DNA of 64,000 nucleotides from Argopecten irradians (Eukaryota > Mollusca > Bivalvia > Pectinida > Pectinidae), in assembly GCF_041381155.1 (NCBI RefSeq), contig NC_091149.1, positions 13,842,609-13,906,608 of the forward strand, in the 5' to 3' direction. The position numbers and the translations under genes are program-made. Of the stretch, positions 47,097-58,632 are shown one piece after another. Under the pieces are notes generated by a model that was given only the letters and a program-made list of their open reading frames with translations, was not told where the DNA came from and searched no databases. Positions within the stretch are counted from its first letter, which is position 1, and each line of letters begins with the position of its first letter.

Positions 47097-47989
47097 TTAA
47101 GGTAGGTCCATACTTTTGAAAACCGCGCCAATTCATATGACGCTATACCGGAAGTTGCGGAGGTTGTTTTGAATTCCAGAATGGTTTCCAATACGCCACG
47201 GCATCCCGATTGGATATTTCTTCAATAGGTGAAAATTGTCTACATATAATATTGAATGTTTAAAATCATTAAATAAATAAAATAAAAGCAGTGAAGTGAA
47301 AATTGTATCATAAAATCATAAAAACAAACAGACATAAACCAGAAATACTATCACAAAACATATGAACTGATGTAGAATGTTTTTTTGCGGCATAATTATC
47401 AAAAAATAGTCAAATATGACCCATCTTAGCATTGGATGAAATGGGGGTAGGGTTGTGAGTTACAAACTTCAAGCTTACAAAATTGTGAAATTTTGATCGA
47501 GGAGCCCATGTTTTTATATGATATTTGAAAAATATATTATCTTGGGCATATCATATACAAATATTGTGAAATTGACATGGGTTTTCATTTCCTTTTGGCC
47601 TATTCATTGATTTTTTACGGGCGAAAATATGGCAAAACATGATAATTACGTATAGAAACGGTCCTGGAAAATAACAAAAAATAGTTAGCAATTGTAAAAA
47701 TACAAGAGTTTTGTATATTGTTCTATCGTTAGAAATTTAGGACAAAAAATCAACAAGATCGAGACTACATTCACCCTAATATTACAGAAAACATAATTTT
47801 ATGATTTTTTTCTATTTTCAGCCAGCAAATTTGCATGGTTGGTATATTTCAAGCTCAAATATCTCAAAAAGTAGATCGAGAACACCCATTTATCTTTACA
47901 GATTTGAAATCTACATGAAAAATGCAAGAAAATAAGACCTGTTAGAAAAAAATGACATGGGTTTTCCCAAAAGTATGGAGCTACCTTAA
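47097..47989. mobile_element. TTAA-flanked non-autonomous element, inverted ends GGTAGSTCCATACTTTTG
   Basis: An 885-bp element (47101-47985) between TTAA copies (47097-47100 and 47986-47989). Left end GGTAGGTCCATACTTTTG, right end CAAAAGTATGGAGCTACC, with one mismatch. Interior AT-rich, with no transposase-like open frame. Target-site type suggests piggyBac-like or Kolobok-like mobilisation (inference). Confidence 0.82.
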
Positions 47990-48744
47990 ACGACCTTTAT
48001 AGTCATATACTTTTCTTAATAATGTTCTGGGCCCAGTTGTTCAAAAGATAATAAGGCAAATCACAATTTTTACGACAATTTTCAAAGCAAGATTAAATAA
48101 TTTTTGGTAATACATATTTTTACAAAAATGTATAAGATTCTTACGTACTTTATCTGCTTGCTGATTTTCGTGAAAATAAAATAACAAATGTTGCAGCAAA
48201 AGAGAAATGAAAATTTCACTTATTATATGAATCAGCCTTTGAACAACCGGACCCTGGTTTGAAACCAAATATGTACATAAACATACAGTGTTAATGCTAT
48301 ATTATACAGGAAAGTGGCAACGTATATCCATATGCACACTTGTTAAAATTAATTTTCCCGAGGATTACATCCTTTCCTCTTAAATGCGTCAGTGTATAAT
48401 GATCAATGTTACATCTATATCATCATTATCCGATCTGAACAATAATATTCAAATGTGGAATCACATATCTTTCCACTCAGCACAGCACCGTGAAATACCA
48501 TCAATGGTTGCCACACACATTACGGATGTGCCTTAATTTGCTGTAGTAAGCTTAAGCTAACCATTCGTGTCTAAGGAGAGAAACAGTTAAAGCTTTCAAC
48601 AATGTCATCTAGCAGTTTTTATGTTTAGATCTCTGTTACCTTCTAGAAGTATAGTTAATGAAGCAACGCCGGACTCCTTATCAGGATATTTCACAACAAC
48701 TTGCAGTCAATACGAAGAATACGCTTTTCAATGTAAGTGTAAAC

Positions 48745-49704
48745 TTACACCAAATAAAACACTTTGATGATGCGCTTATCTTCTTCCGACAATACATTCT
48801 TATGCTGAGAAACACAAATCATTTTCTGGCTGGTTGATGTGAGGAGTTTCCATGGAAACGCAATAGTGTTTTTGCTAAATGTTTTCAAGCTGTCTCCCTG
48901 TGAGGACAATGTAAACATTTTGCCCGAATCCCATGACGCCACCAGTAATTGTGTACCCAAAACAGAAATTCCAGTACAGACACGAATTTGTCCATCGGCG
49001 ACCTTCCACAGAGCTGTTCCATGGAAATCTATACATTTTATATGTGGGTTGGAATTATTATGATCTGTAATGAAAACCTTTTTCTCTGCTGACGTCATGG
49101 CTATGTATGAGAACTTCGCAGATGTGTAGGATTCATCTAGAACCATCATCCATGATTTACCATCGGTTTCAAATATTTCCAAGTCGGATTCGGAGCAAAC
49201 TGCTACATATCGTTCATCAGATGCAATAGCTTTGCATGCAATACTGGTCTTCAGTCTTTTCCCGAGAAGTACATTACCATTTTCTAATACCTCACAGTTT
49301 AAAAGTTCCTGAGAGTCAGGAATCGTCATCATCACGTGATCTCGAGTAGACGAAATAGATGCTACGTCATAAGGTGCTGGGTAGATATGTCTTGTCCGCA
49401 GGCAGTTCAGCGAAGGACCAAAAACAGTAACGACTTCATTACTGTGGTCAATGAGAATTACCTTTCCCGAAGGAAGAATGGCTATACCTGTTATCCACGA
49501 AGGTTTCCCCTGAAATGGTAGATTGATGGAATGCATTGGCATTTCTTTGTCTGGTGGAACATGTACTTGACCATTAGTTACTTCCCCTGGAAAAATCCCT
49601 TCCTTTCCTTCGCCTTGCTGAATCACCAATTTATCAATTTTCTTCTTCATTGATTCGATGGCCTTTGCGATATCCTTATCGGACGTCGAAACAGCGGATG
49701 CCAT
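48745..49704 (-). CDS. TRIM-like protein lacking RING and B-box (C-terminal propeller-like half only)
   Basis: An open frame of 319 residues from the ATG at 49704, in a strong context (GCCATGG). It has a short predicted coiled coil (DIAKAIESMKKKIDKL) and a C-terminal domain about 60% identical by eye to residues 246-506 of the TRIM protein at 58633-60153 (shared LPFQGKPSWITGI, HPAPYD/YPAPYD, CKAIASD, VFITD, LSEEDRR/LSEEDKR). The C-terminus resembles the beta-propeller-like region of bivalve TRIM2/3/45/71-like proteins. An acceptor (TTTGCAG|AAG) lies 12 bp upstream of the ATG. A candidate promoter and noncoding first exon are on the same strand at 52163-52013. No RING or B-box exon was found between them. 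It could be a real headless paralogue or the last exon of a longer gene. Confidence 0.75.
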   Translation of the reverse strand: MASAVSTSDKDIAKAIESMKKKIDKLVIQQGEGKEGIFPGEVTNGQVHVPPDKEMPMHSINLPFQGKPSWITGIAILPSGKVILIDHSNEVVTVFGPSLNCLRTRHIYPAPYDVASISSTRDHVMMTIPDSQELLNCEVLENGNVLLGKRLKTSIACKAIASDERYVAVCSESDLEIFETDGKSWMMVLDESYTSAKFSYIAMTSAEKKVFITDHNNSNPHIKCIDFHGTALWKVADGQIRVCTGISVLGTQLLVASWDSGKMFTLSSQGDSLKTFSKNTIAFPWKLLTSTSQKMICVSQHKNVLSEEDKRIIKVFYLV

Positions 49705-50269
49705 GGCTAACACCTTCTGCAAATATAATCTACATTATTCTTATATTTCTATAATGGGATTCAAGTTATTCAAGACTCATTTTTATTTGTAACGTAATTA
49801 ATCAAAATGCCAGATAAATACTTCACATGTGTGTGACAACTGCTATAGAATTATTTTGATGAAAAAAAAAATTATAAATGCACAATGCAAAAATTTGTGA
49901 GAGACGTGGGGAAAAAACATACTAACGCCCTATCTCATTTTTTTGTATTAATTTGTTGCATTGCTATGCATTGTCTAGCTTTTGTTAAACAGTGTTGATA
50001 AGTAGTTTACGAAAATGAAATTTTAAAATCGATACTTAACAAGACATGGCGAGCAAAATTCACGCTCATCACTCAGTATTTGTTTTTGAAGTTTTTGAAT
50101 TCAATGTATTTTCTAAGGCTGGTTTCTATCATCCTCATAATCAAACATTAAAAAAAAACAATTGCTGTGGAGAAACGCCATTTCAACTACTGAATACAGT
50201 TGCTAAGTCCAGTGCTATATGTGTGCCTTTTAGTCTGCCATTTTAGTACGCCGTCTTAAAGGATAATAG

Positions 50270-50450
50270 ATTATGGGTTTGGGTTTTAGAAGTTTAACGT
50301 CCTATTAAATTCCATGGTCATGTAAGGACGTGCCAGGTTTGTTGGTGGAGAAAAGCCGAAATACCAGGAGAAAAACCACCGACCAGCGGTCAGTATCTTG
50401 GGGGTTGGGGCTTTGTGGTAATATGTCAAGACATGTAAAATGTAGAACAG
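50270..50450 (-). mobile_element. tRNA-derived SINE, 'ccggctt' core, partial
   Basis: The tail side aagtttaacgtcctattaaa and gtcatgtaaggacgtgccag lead to ggtggagaaaagccgaaata, tagged by a gtggtaatatgtcaagacat remnant of the head. Confidence 0.6.
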
Positions 50451-50489
50451 CATAACCACATTGCTGCGAAAGCTGTAGAATTTGGAGGC

Positions 50490-50632
50490 ATGCTTCAGTG
50501 AGATGGCACTATAAAAATCAGAAGAGAAAACAAATATATCGCGGCCTCCCAAATCATACCGATATCCATATTGCGCCCGTGTGAGACCGTACTTAGATGA
50601 CCCTGGATGGTATCAAGACAATTAACCAAACC
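50490..50632 (+). mobile_element. Long-SINE 3' fragment
   Basis: Runs from tgcttcagtgagatggcact through tcgcggcctcccaaatcata to gatgaccctggatggtatca with an aattaaccaaacc tail. Confidence 0.65.
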
Positions 50633-52012
50633 GAAACACTGCCTGTGGAATATAATTTAGTTGGTGATGTTAAATTCATATTAACAGACAGGGTCATTTT
50701 TGGGCGTTCCAAACGTATGTTATTGTGTGTGTCAATGTCTGTATAATTTAGGAGGCTGCGGTATGTTCGTGTTGTGTCCTTCCTTAAATGATCATGTCTT
50801 TAATTTTGGAAAGTGTATGAGAGTCAACAACTGTGAATTTCTTCATTTGTTACTAAAGGGTATATTAAATATAATATTGTAAACGAGTTAAGAGTAAATA
50901 ATTGCTATGTAGCAAATATGTAGATTTAACGCATTTTTGAACAAAAAGATACAAACCTTTCAAAAATAACAAACACGTAGCTATATAAAAAAGTAATTAA
51001 GGTCAAAATTGGTCAACATAGATTTGTCAAAACTTGTTAAATGGCCATGGGTGGCGACGGTGAATATATCGTATTAGTCATCGAAACGTCACGCATACAT
51101 TGTTCAGTGGCTGTGTACCATTATCGTTGTATAAACCATCATTTCCAGCGCACAGAAGATGTTGTAAAATACTTTTATTTCATTTGAGAGGACTCGGTAA
51201 TCTGTCTATTATCTAATGTATTCTCATATAATCCATATTTATGGTAATATTATATTGTTTTATTAAAACTGTGACTCATCGCTAATTTAGTCAAATGGTA
51301 TGCATATCAAATGGTCACGGATCGCACACACGAACGATGCTACATTATACATCTGTGAATATTGGCTGTTTCAACAAACGTGTTTAGTCTGTTTTGGACA
51401 TCAATTAAGTTGAAGTGTTAACTTGTATCATAAAACATGTAATTTGAATTTTGATTTTTTTTTTAAACTGTGGTTTATCTATTGATTGATATTTCATTTA
51501 AAATAAAATCTTTAAGTATTGTCCGTATACACTTACCAAAAAATGTTTGCTGTATTCGGCACTGAAGGAAAAAATCTTTATTTTAGAATTTCAGCATATA
51601 CGCTGATTCGATGACATATTTTCGAAATGAAACAGTGTTTCAAATACGGACATATTTGCAACATTGATGTTATCTTTCACCCTACACGTGTGTGATTATA
51701 GGACGTTAATTAATCAAACAAACAAAGTGTGTATATTGAATTTAAGTTGCAGAATGAAATGTATGCAAAGTATTTAAAAATGTAATTTATATTTTTGGCA
51801 TTACCTGGACAGAAAAAATGTCTTTCTTATTCCAACTACAGTTTATATATTAGAAAACTGCGCACGTTCATGTATTCCCATTTTACTTCCATGTTTAAAA
51901 TTATTGTAAATTTGCAAGGAAACCGCGGTTATCGTGATTGCGGAAGGTTTATATAGCTATATTTCAACAATTAATTATTATTTGTTACCACAGAAAGCCA
52001 ATGAATGCAAAC

Positions 52013-52163
52013 CTGTTTGTATACGTTTTCTTCTTATTCGACCACAAAGGGAAGGTAGATATAAGTGTATATATCTCTCATCCAGCTCGCTTGTCTAGCT
52101 TAACCATGTCTGAATGATCCCAACTTATATACACGAGGTAAAGCCTATGCTGTTGATTTGCAT
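52013..52163 (-). promoter_or_regulatory. Candidate promoter and noncoding first exon of the headless TRIM-like gene
   Basis: On the minus strand ATGCAAAT (52163-52156) lies 32 bp upstream of TATATAAG (52131-52124). The plus-strand modules near 57.2, 62.0 and 63.7 kb have a spacing of 32-33 bp. A transcript starting near 52100 would run to a donor with ACAG|GTTTGC (exon end 52013), like the ACAG|GTTTGT donor of the TRIM gene, and could splice to 49716. The short frame beginning ATGGTTAAG ends within this exon. Confidence 0.5.
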
Positions 52164-52829
52164 ATTTTATTTTTAGACAATCCGGTAACCTTTTAAAACG
52201 TTGTAAGAACGTCATATTCATGAGAGCTCAGGGATGTTGGATTTGTTTTCTTTCCCGGAGACGGGATATTTAAATTATGTTATCGATGTATTAATATGAA
52301 TGAGAATCATTTGGGTCACCTTCAAAAGTGTCATCGTGTGGTTGTCTGACCGACCTTATCTTAAAATCGATAAACACAGACACGTTTATGTTAAGTTTAA
52401 CCGCATTCGTAAATATTTACTCGTGTACACTTGTTACTTGATACAAATGATACAAACGAAGCACAAATAAACCATAATACAACGTTTACTTTTATTTTAT
52501 AGCTCCGCCTTTCATAATAATTCATTGGTATGTTCACTTCCATGTGTACAGAAACAAAATTTAGAATTAAAGTCATATATTGTTCATGATTTAAGTAATG
52601 TTTTGTTTAAATCAGTATATATTAACAACGAATAAACGTATGATTGTGTAGTTCTAAAGACCAATAGTTAAATAATTCTGTTACATTAAAAAAATATTGA
52701 ATCTCGAAAATAATCATTTGTGCGATTTTATTTCTGAATTCGTCAGATATTTGAATAAAGCGATTTACGACGGAGCTGGAGGAGACCTTTGTAATCCAAC
52801 AGCCGTTTCAACAGATTGTGAGTAGAGTT

Positions 52830-52960
52830 AACCCGGATAATAACCGGCGGGCATTACTACTGGATTCGAACTAGCGACAAAGCGACAAACGGGGAAAAAC
52901 TTGTGGTAATATGTCGGGATATGTTACTACTCGACCACCGCAGCCCCTACGCGTGCAACA
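52830..52960 (-). mobile_element. tRNA-derived SINE head
   Basis: On the minus strand gcggtggtcgagtagtaaca (box A-like), then acttgtggtaatatg in complementary form and gctagttcgaatccagtag (box B, GTTCGAATCC). No tail remains. Confidence 0.6.
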
Positions 52961-53028
52961 AAAAGGAACTTCATTCTACTAGTTTGTTCTTTCGAATAGG
53001 ATGAAGTTCATTTTGCTTTTGATTATAT

Positions 53029-53397
53029 CAATCTGATTAACATACCGATCTTTGTTATCACTACGTTGGATAAGAGGATCTGACAACACCTCATTAGGGG
53101 TCACGTCCAGATGACCTTTAGAAATGGCAAATCAAATTGGTACTGCCAGAATCTTGACTGGGAACGAAATAGTTCGAAAAAGCTGTCCGAATTATTTTCG
53201 TGTACGTAGTCATCTAGCCCAAAGAGCACAGCAAAGCTTAATGTATATGTATACTTGGACGAAATGGCGTTATTATTTGACGTAGCAATGTGTAGAAAAT
53301 GGGTCAAAAGGGTCATCCGAACATGACCCTTTATGGGATGTTGTCAGATCCTCTATTGAACGAAGTGGTAATAAGGATTTGTATTTTAATCAGATTG
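53029..53397 (+). mobile_element. MITE with CAATCTGATTAA ends, 9-bp target duplication
   Basis: Ends CAATCTGATTAACATACCGA and TTGTATTTTAATCAGATTG. Flanked by the perfect direct repeat TGATTATAT (53020-53028 and 53398-53406). Nine bases point to a MULE-type element. The interior matches 27273-27682 with internal deletions. Confidence 0.85.
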
Positions 53398-54369
53398 TGA
53401 TTATATATAACATAACCCCTCAAACTCAGATTTCCCAAATACCCCGTTTGTCATGTTGATCGCAATGTCACGGCCATGTCCCTATATATTTCATGTAGAC
53501 AATCCCCTAATATATCGAACCACTATTTGTTGAAACTTCGTATTCCTCGAACAAAATATATTCCCTTTCTATCAAATAGATATTGTTGAAACCATTTTTC
53601 ACCTTGAGATTACTTTTCACTTCAGCATTTCTAAGGTATGTTTTATACGATGTTAGCATAACGATTGAAAGTCAGTTTATAAATGATTATAGAATGAAGA
53701 AAAATATAGAAATTAAAAATGTCATTGATATGAATGATTTGGTATTGTTTCATATGCCATCTTTACTACTGTATATAATATACTTTAAGTTATTATGTAT
53801 ACTCAGATGACCAAACACGGACGATTTGAAAACCAATGCATTAAGTACCTTGCGGTTCCACAGTATGTTTGTAATTTGGTCCAACAACCAACAAAATAAG
53901 ACATTAATAAAAAAAAATAGGCTTGCCTGCTAGGATAATGAATAAGAGGAAAAAAAATATTAATATTTTCAGTAATTACTTAATTTCATGATTTTCAAAA
54001 CTACAGTTTTTATATTCTTAACCGAACAACCATTCCTGAAATCTGAATTTAGTAGCGAGATAAGTAATTAATAACGAACCTGGACAACTCGAAATTAATT
54101 AAAAAGTACTGAAGAGTCTTTGGCAAAATAGATAAAATTATTTTACCGCAAAAATGTCCTCTTTACTTCTCTCTGATACTGGCACACATACACAAACAAA
54201 GCCTCATTTGTTACTGTTTTATGTGTATAACGGGGCAGCCACATTATAATTGTTTGAGGATCAGTGTGAAAATAAAGCATTGTTGATTGTTGAATTTCTA
54301 TTAAAAGGTCAGGGTCATTTAAGTACCGTTTTTCATATAGTCAAGGAGGTGCTAGCTTGTATGGATGTC

Positions 54370-54545
54370 AACATGTATTAAAACTTTGGTTCGCTCGTCT
54401 TACTAAACACATCCAACTCGGTCACATTATACTGACAACGGACAACCAGTCTTCCCACTCCCTAGTACACTACCACTTTTATAGATTATGGTGTGTCTCG
54501 GCCATATATGCTGTGTCTTGGCCAGATACAGTGTTAGCGCTCAAC
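54370..54545 (-). mobile_element. Long-SINE fragment
   Basis: Landmarks cggtcacattatactgacaa, ccagtcttcccactccc and tatagattatggtgtgtctc, with a local duplication of the gtgtctcggcca part. Confidence 0.7.
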
Positions 54546-54551
54546 TCCAAG

Positions 54552-54935
54552 CAATCTGATTAAAATACAGGTTTTTTAACCACTCTGTTCAATAGAGGTT
54601 CCGAAAACATCCGATAAGGGGTCATATAGGATGACCTTTATACCATGTGTACTTTAGATCAAATGCATTTTTCTGCACATTGCTTCATCAATTGACTACA
54701 CCATTTCGCCCAAACATACATTTATAATTAGTTTTGTTGTGCTTTTTTGGCGAGATGTCTACGTACAGGAAAATAAATCTAACAGCTTTTTAAAACAATT
54801 TCGTCCTTTGAAATTAAAAGCTTTAGGACTTTGCAGGCAGAAATTTGATTGGCCATCTTCAAAGGTCACCTGGATATGACCCTAATGGTATGATGTCAGA
54901 TCCTTTTGTCCAACGTAGTTTTTAGGAACCTCTAC
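54552..54935 (+). mobile_element. MITE with CAATCTGATTAAAATA end, right-truncated
   Basis: Starts at the family terminus (gcaatctgattaaaatacag) and follows the family to caacgtagtttttaggaacc, missing the right terminus. It abuts the SINE fragment at 54370-54545. Confidence 0.8.
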
Positions 54936-55889
54936 CAAAAGATATTTGTCAAGCTATTTGCATAATATGTGTATTTTGTGCAGTGTACTAACATGAGTGA
55001 AAGACATTTAAAGACTGTGGTAAATTGGGAGAGAAACGGAGTATTTAAAGTAAAAATTGGCGACCTACGGCCATTACTTTCTATAATAGAAATTATTTCA
55101 AATTAACAAAAAAAAAAAAAAAAAAAAAAACAATAACAAAAAGAAAAAAAAAATATTGATTAAATTATTTTTTAATTCATGAATGCCAACCGTCTAGATT
55201 AAGTCTAGATACATTACAATTTAATTCATAGTGTGATTTTTCGTTTATCCATATACTATTATCAGGTCAGTGCCCGCTGCTGATTAAACACGTGTACGCC
55301 ACAAAACTGTTGTTATACATGTGTATCAGCAGTTTGTTGAAGTATGAACCATCCAGACGTTCGTTCATTAACCATGCAAATCTGACAAGACAAGTTATGA
55401 TCTGTGTCTGAGCTAAGAAATATGTGATGTCATGATAATTAGTTCGTGTATTGTATAAATACTTCCTCCAGTGAGCGGAGCATAAGTTTATTACAAAAAA
55501 TAAGTGTAACGTTTTAAATTTTCTTATGACTTTTTTTTTTATTGACATTTAATGCATTCACACACGTGGCAATTGCAAAGCGTGAATGTGACGGTGTCCA
55601 AAACTTTACTTGTAGCCTGTCTCCAAAGTTATAATTCTCATCATGTATTATATTTATGCTAAAACAACAACTTTGAAGCTTTTATCATCATATTCATTCC
55701 AATTTGATATGTGTACAATTTTGATATTAAATAAAAATTTTAAGTTTCATGAAAATAATTATATAATAAGAATATATATATCGATGGTCTAAGATGCCGT
55801 TGCAACACCAAACAAATGAAACTTACACGTGTGTCATATATATACAGATTGTATGTAAGCAAGTTGTTTAGAAGATCATATCTAATTGT

Positions 55890-57345
55890 TGTCGCATCGG
55901 TAAAATAACTTCTGCGACTCTACAAAATTGCTAATCTTAAATTAACATTAAAAAAAATCGTTTTGAAAAAGTTTTTGGCGTTTAAATATAACCCCCCCCC
56001 CCAAAAAAAAAAAACGCAAGAAAACCTATGAAGTAAAAATAAATGTTAAATAAGTACTATTTAGGGATATGTATAATAAAAACTTTTCTTTTCTTGTGTG
56101 TGGATGGAAGCTGTTATTGGAAGCAAACAAACTTGTATAAAAGTCGTATAGTTTGGGAATGTTTCACACCTTAAAATAATGTATCAAATATTGTAAAAAT
56201 CGATTTGTATCAGTCTGAAGAAATAGAGATGAACTATAACTGATACCAACAAGAAAATTGAATTAGATAAGAACAATGGTTCATTGTTTTTTAGAAGTAT
56301 TCCAAATACATGTAGCTAAGTTAATCATGAAACGTTTTTTTGTTCATTTTTTTTTGTATATAAAATCAATTATACAAATATAGAAGCGCAAAACACGATA
56401 ACAAAACATTTAGCTTATTAAAACTACATAACTAGTTAAGAGGTTAATGATTTATCTACATAAAATGTTAAATAAGCGAGTCTTTCAACTCTAATGAAAT
56501 TCCTTTTCTTGATAAGTTACATTCTATGGCTGCCAAAAGCGGAATAATGAATCTCTCCCTTCACTTGATATAGTCTTTCCATTTCAAAAGATGACGACGC
56601 GGGATAGAATGACTAACAATTCGACATATATATCAACATTATCATATTATACAAAACAAATGTGAATTTAAAAAAACCAAACGACGTACAAAACATGTAT
56701 TCACACTGAAAGGTTGTTAATTGTACTGTAATTAATTTTGTCAATATATAAAAATGGAATCAACGGCCATACCAGTCAATTTCACCAACCGTTACAAATA
56801 TAACGTTCGAATGAAGTCGTAGATGTTCACCTAACTTCAATTATTTTATTGCATAAAAGGTCAAAACTTAAACTTACTTTACTTACTATCTTATTTTCAT
56901 AGTCCTCTAAATTATAAATCAATCTTCATGTCTACAATTAATTACAAAATATGTTCCCAAAACAATTCATATTACCTCTTATTTCTCTCTATATATTTTT
57001 TCTATAAAATTTCATGCTCATTTGAATACGAAATTCTAATATCTGGAAGCGAATGATGAATTTAAATTAGGTATTCCCTTAAGCAAATGTTATTTCTATT
57101 TTAAATGCATGACGTGATGCCTCGTTCTGGATGATGATCAAATTCTACAAAAATAATATGCAAATAAAGGAATAAATTGTGAAATCCGTGTATATAAGAC
57201 ACTTTCACTGCTTTGTCAGACAGCTGAGAGGCGGAAGGCCAACAACGTCCTACATACAATACTACGTTGGCTGTCGTCTAACAGGAACTAATGGTTTTAT
57301 ACAGGTTTGTTTTGGATATATTCAAAGGCCAAAACATTAGCGCAG
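55890..57345 (+). repeat. Segmental duplication, left copy (upstream region and promoter of the TRIM gene)
   Basis: Matches 62310-63895 over its length, with gaps. Shared landmarks in order: actctacaaaattgctaatc, ttttgaaaaagtttttggcg, agcaaacaaacttgtataaa, aaaatcgatttgtatcagtc, tatagaagcgcaaaa, aaattaggtattcccttaa, atgatgatcaaattc and the promoter module. It lies upstream of the intact TRIM gene. Confidence 0.82.
57158..57304 (+). promoter_or_regulatory. Core promoter (octamer plus TATA) and noncoding first exon of the TRIM gene
   Basis: ATGCAAAT at 57158-57165 and TATATAAG at 57191-57198. The start site is expected near 57220, in a block (ctttgtcagacagctgagag, gcggaaggcc) kept in all three plus-strand copies. 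A donor with ACAG|GTTTGT ends the exon at 57304 and would join the acceptor at 58594 (ttatttccag). The exon carries an ATG (57291) not in frame with the main start, so the leader probably has an upstream frame. Confidence 0.65.
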
Positions 57346-57779
57346 TATAGCCATACCGAAATGCTAAAACCTAGACAAGCCGCCGATCATACATTGGCGC
57401 TATAGCATAACAGAAAACTATCATGACATTTTCGTATATCAAACATTTGAAGACATATCGACGCAAAACGATTAGATAACATACATACGAGGAAAAATGA
57501 GAAGAAAAAAAACTAACGATCAAATCGGAAAATTGAAGGTTACTTTACTGATTTAACATTTAAAAATGATGCTTCTGATATCAATTTTTAGTTAGCACGA
57601 GGTTAAACGTATATTATTTTAAGTGCATATGCACTGAAATCAAGCAGAATCCTTCAACAATATTTTCTAAAGAGGTTTTTTTCTTGACTTGAACCTGCTT
57701 CACACACAGTTTTGCTTTATTGAAATGTGAAACTGTTAGCTATTTAAATAGTGCATTTTCTTTTGTTTAGTTCAGCGTT

Positions 57780-57920
57780 ATCTTTACAGTCAGCATCATT
57801 TAAGTACGTACCAGAGTTAAAAGGTGGCTGCGGAAAGCCGGAGAAAAACACTGAAATCGCAACCTAAGGATGGAGGACTTGTTGTATATGTCTGTCGTAA
57901 CCACTGAACTCCTATTGCAA
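57780..57920 (-). mobile_element. Degenerate tRNA-derived SINE
   Basis: Minus strand: gttcagtggttacgacagac head, ttttctccggctttccgcag centre, then ttaaatgatgctgactg. It lies inside the 5' UTR intron of the TRIM gene. Confidence 0.6.
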
Positions 57921-58204
57921 ATATGTCATTTCGGGTTATTGTTCATTGTTGAAGGAGGGGGGGGGGCATTGGGTGAGTCATTGCAAAACGTAAAACTTCA
58001 ATTTTCAAATGATGACAACTGTTGATCCGATGAACAATATATCGTTTCATTTTCAAATCAACATTATTTCATTCTCAAATCATAATCTTATTTTAGATTC
58101 AGCAAGGCGGGACTGTCCAGATAATGATTTGAGGTTCCAGATGAGGGTCCAATTCGCTTAAAGGGAAACTTTGATTTAATGTAGATGGTCACTGATATGT
58201 ACAA

Positions 58205-58302
58205 CTCCTATACATTAACAATAAAACAAGCACGACACAAAACATACATGCTACACACCGCATACATGGGAGGTCATATTCACATGTTAATCAAACAAAC
58301 AA
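58205..58302 (+). mobile_element. Long-SINE tail fragment
   Basis: acatgctacacaccgcatac and atgggaggtcatattcacat, then gttaatcaaacaaacaag. In the 5' UTR intron of the TRIM gene. Confidence 0.65.
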
Positions 58303-58632
58303 GCATTGCCATTAAACGAAACAAAAGTAATTTTTAAAGAATAATCGTGATTAAACAGATAAAGAAAAATATCCTACTCATGCTAACATAAATGATAAAG
58401 GTGTGCTTTTTGTATATAATGCAATACTCACCAGGAGGGCTTAGTTTCAACTATTCTTTATCAGTTCTGTTATTTCATACAACTTTGTTATTCTTCTATT
58501 CTAATTTATTTTATTAAAATAACAATTAAATACAGCCACTTGCTAATTAAATATTGCAATAACTACACGCTTTATCTGAAATATTTATTTCCAGATGGAC
58601 ATTGAATTCGATCGTCACAAACAGACGTCACC

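Larger units (their letters stand above)
39277..48744. other. Repeat-dominated region between the C1q and TRIM-like genes
   Basis: No host coding exon recognised. It consists of a tandem-unit dispersed repeat broken by SINE and LINE insertions (39849-43330), a full SINE (43351-43881), two fold-back elements, a second tandem-unit repeat (45557-46440) and a TTAA-flanked element (47097-47989). The 117-residue open frame at 41248-41601 lies inside this repeat DNA and has no recognised domain. Confidence 0.6.
49717..58594. other. Region between the two TRIM-type genes (head-to-head)
   Basis: Holds the putative first exons and introns of both genes, SINE pieces (50270-50450, 50490-50632, 52830-52960, 54370-54545, 57780-57920, 58205-58302), two MITEs (53029-53397, 54552-54935) and an A-run (55106-55132). 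No other coding exon was recognised; scattered short open frames are AT-rich and domain-free. Confidence 0.55.

Noticed and set aside
57241-57290. Possible structured RNA in the TRIM leader (gccaac pairing with gttggc)
   Set aside because: The pairing is present in copies 1 and 3 but not kept in copy 2, so there is no compensatory support for a fold.
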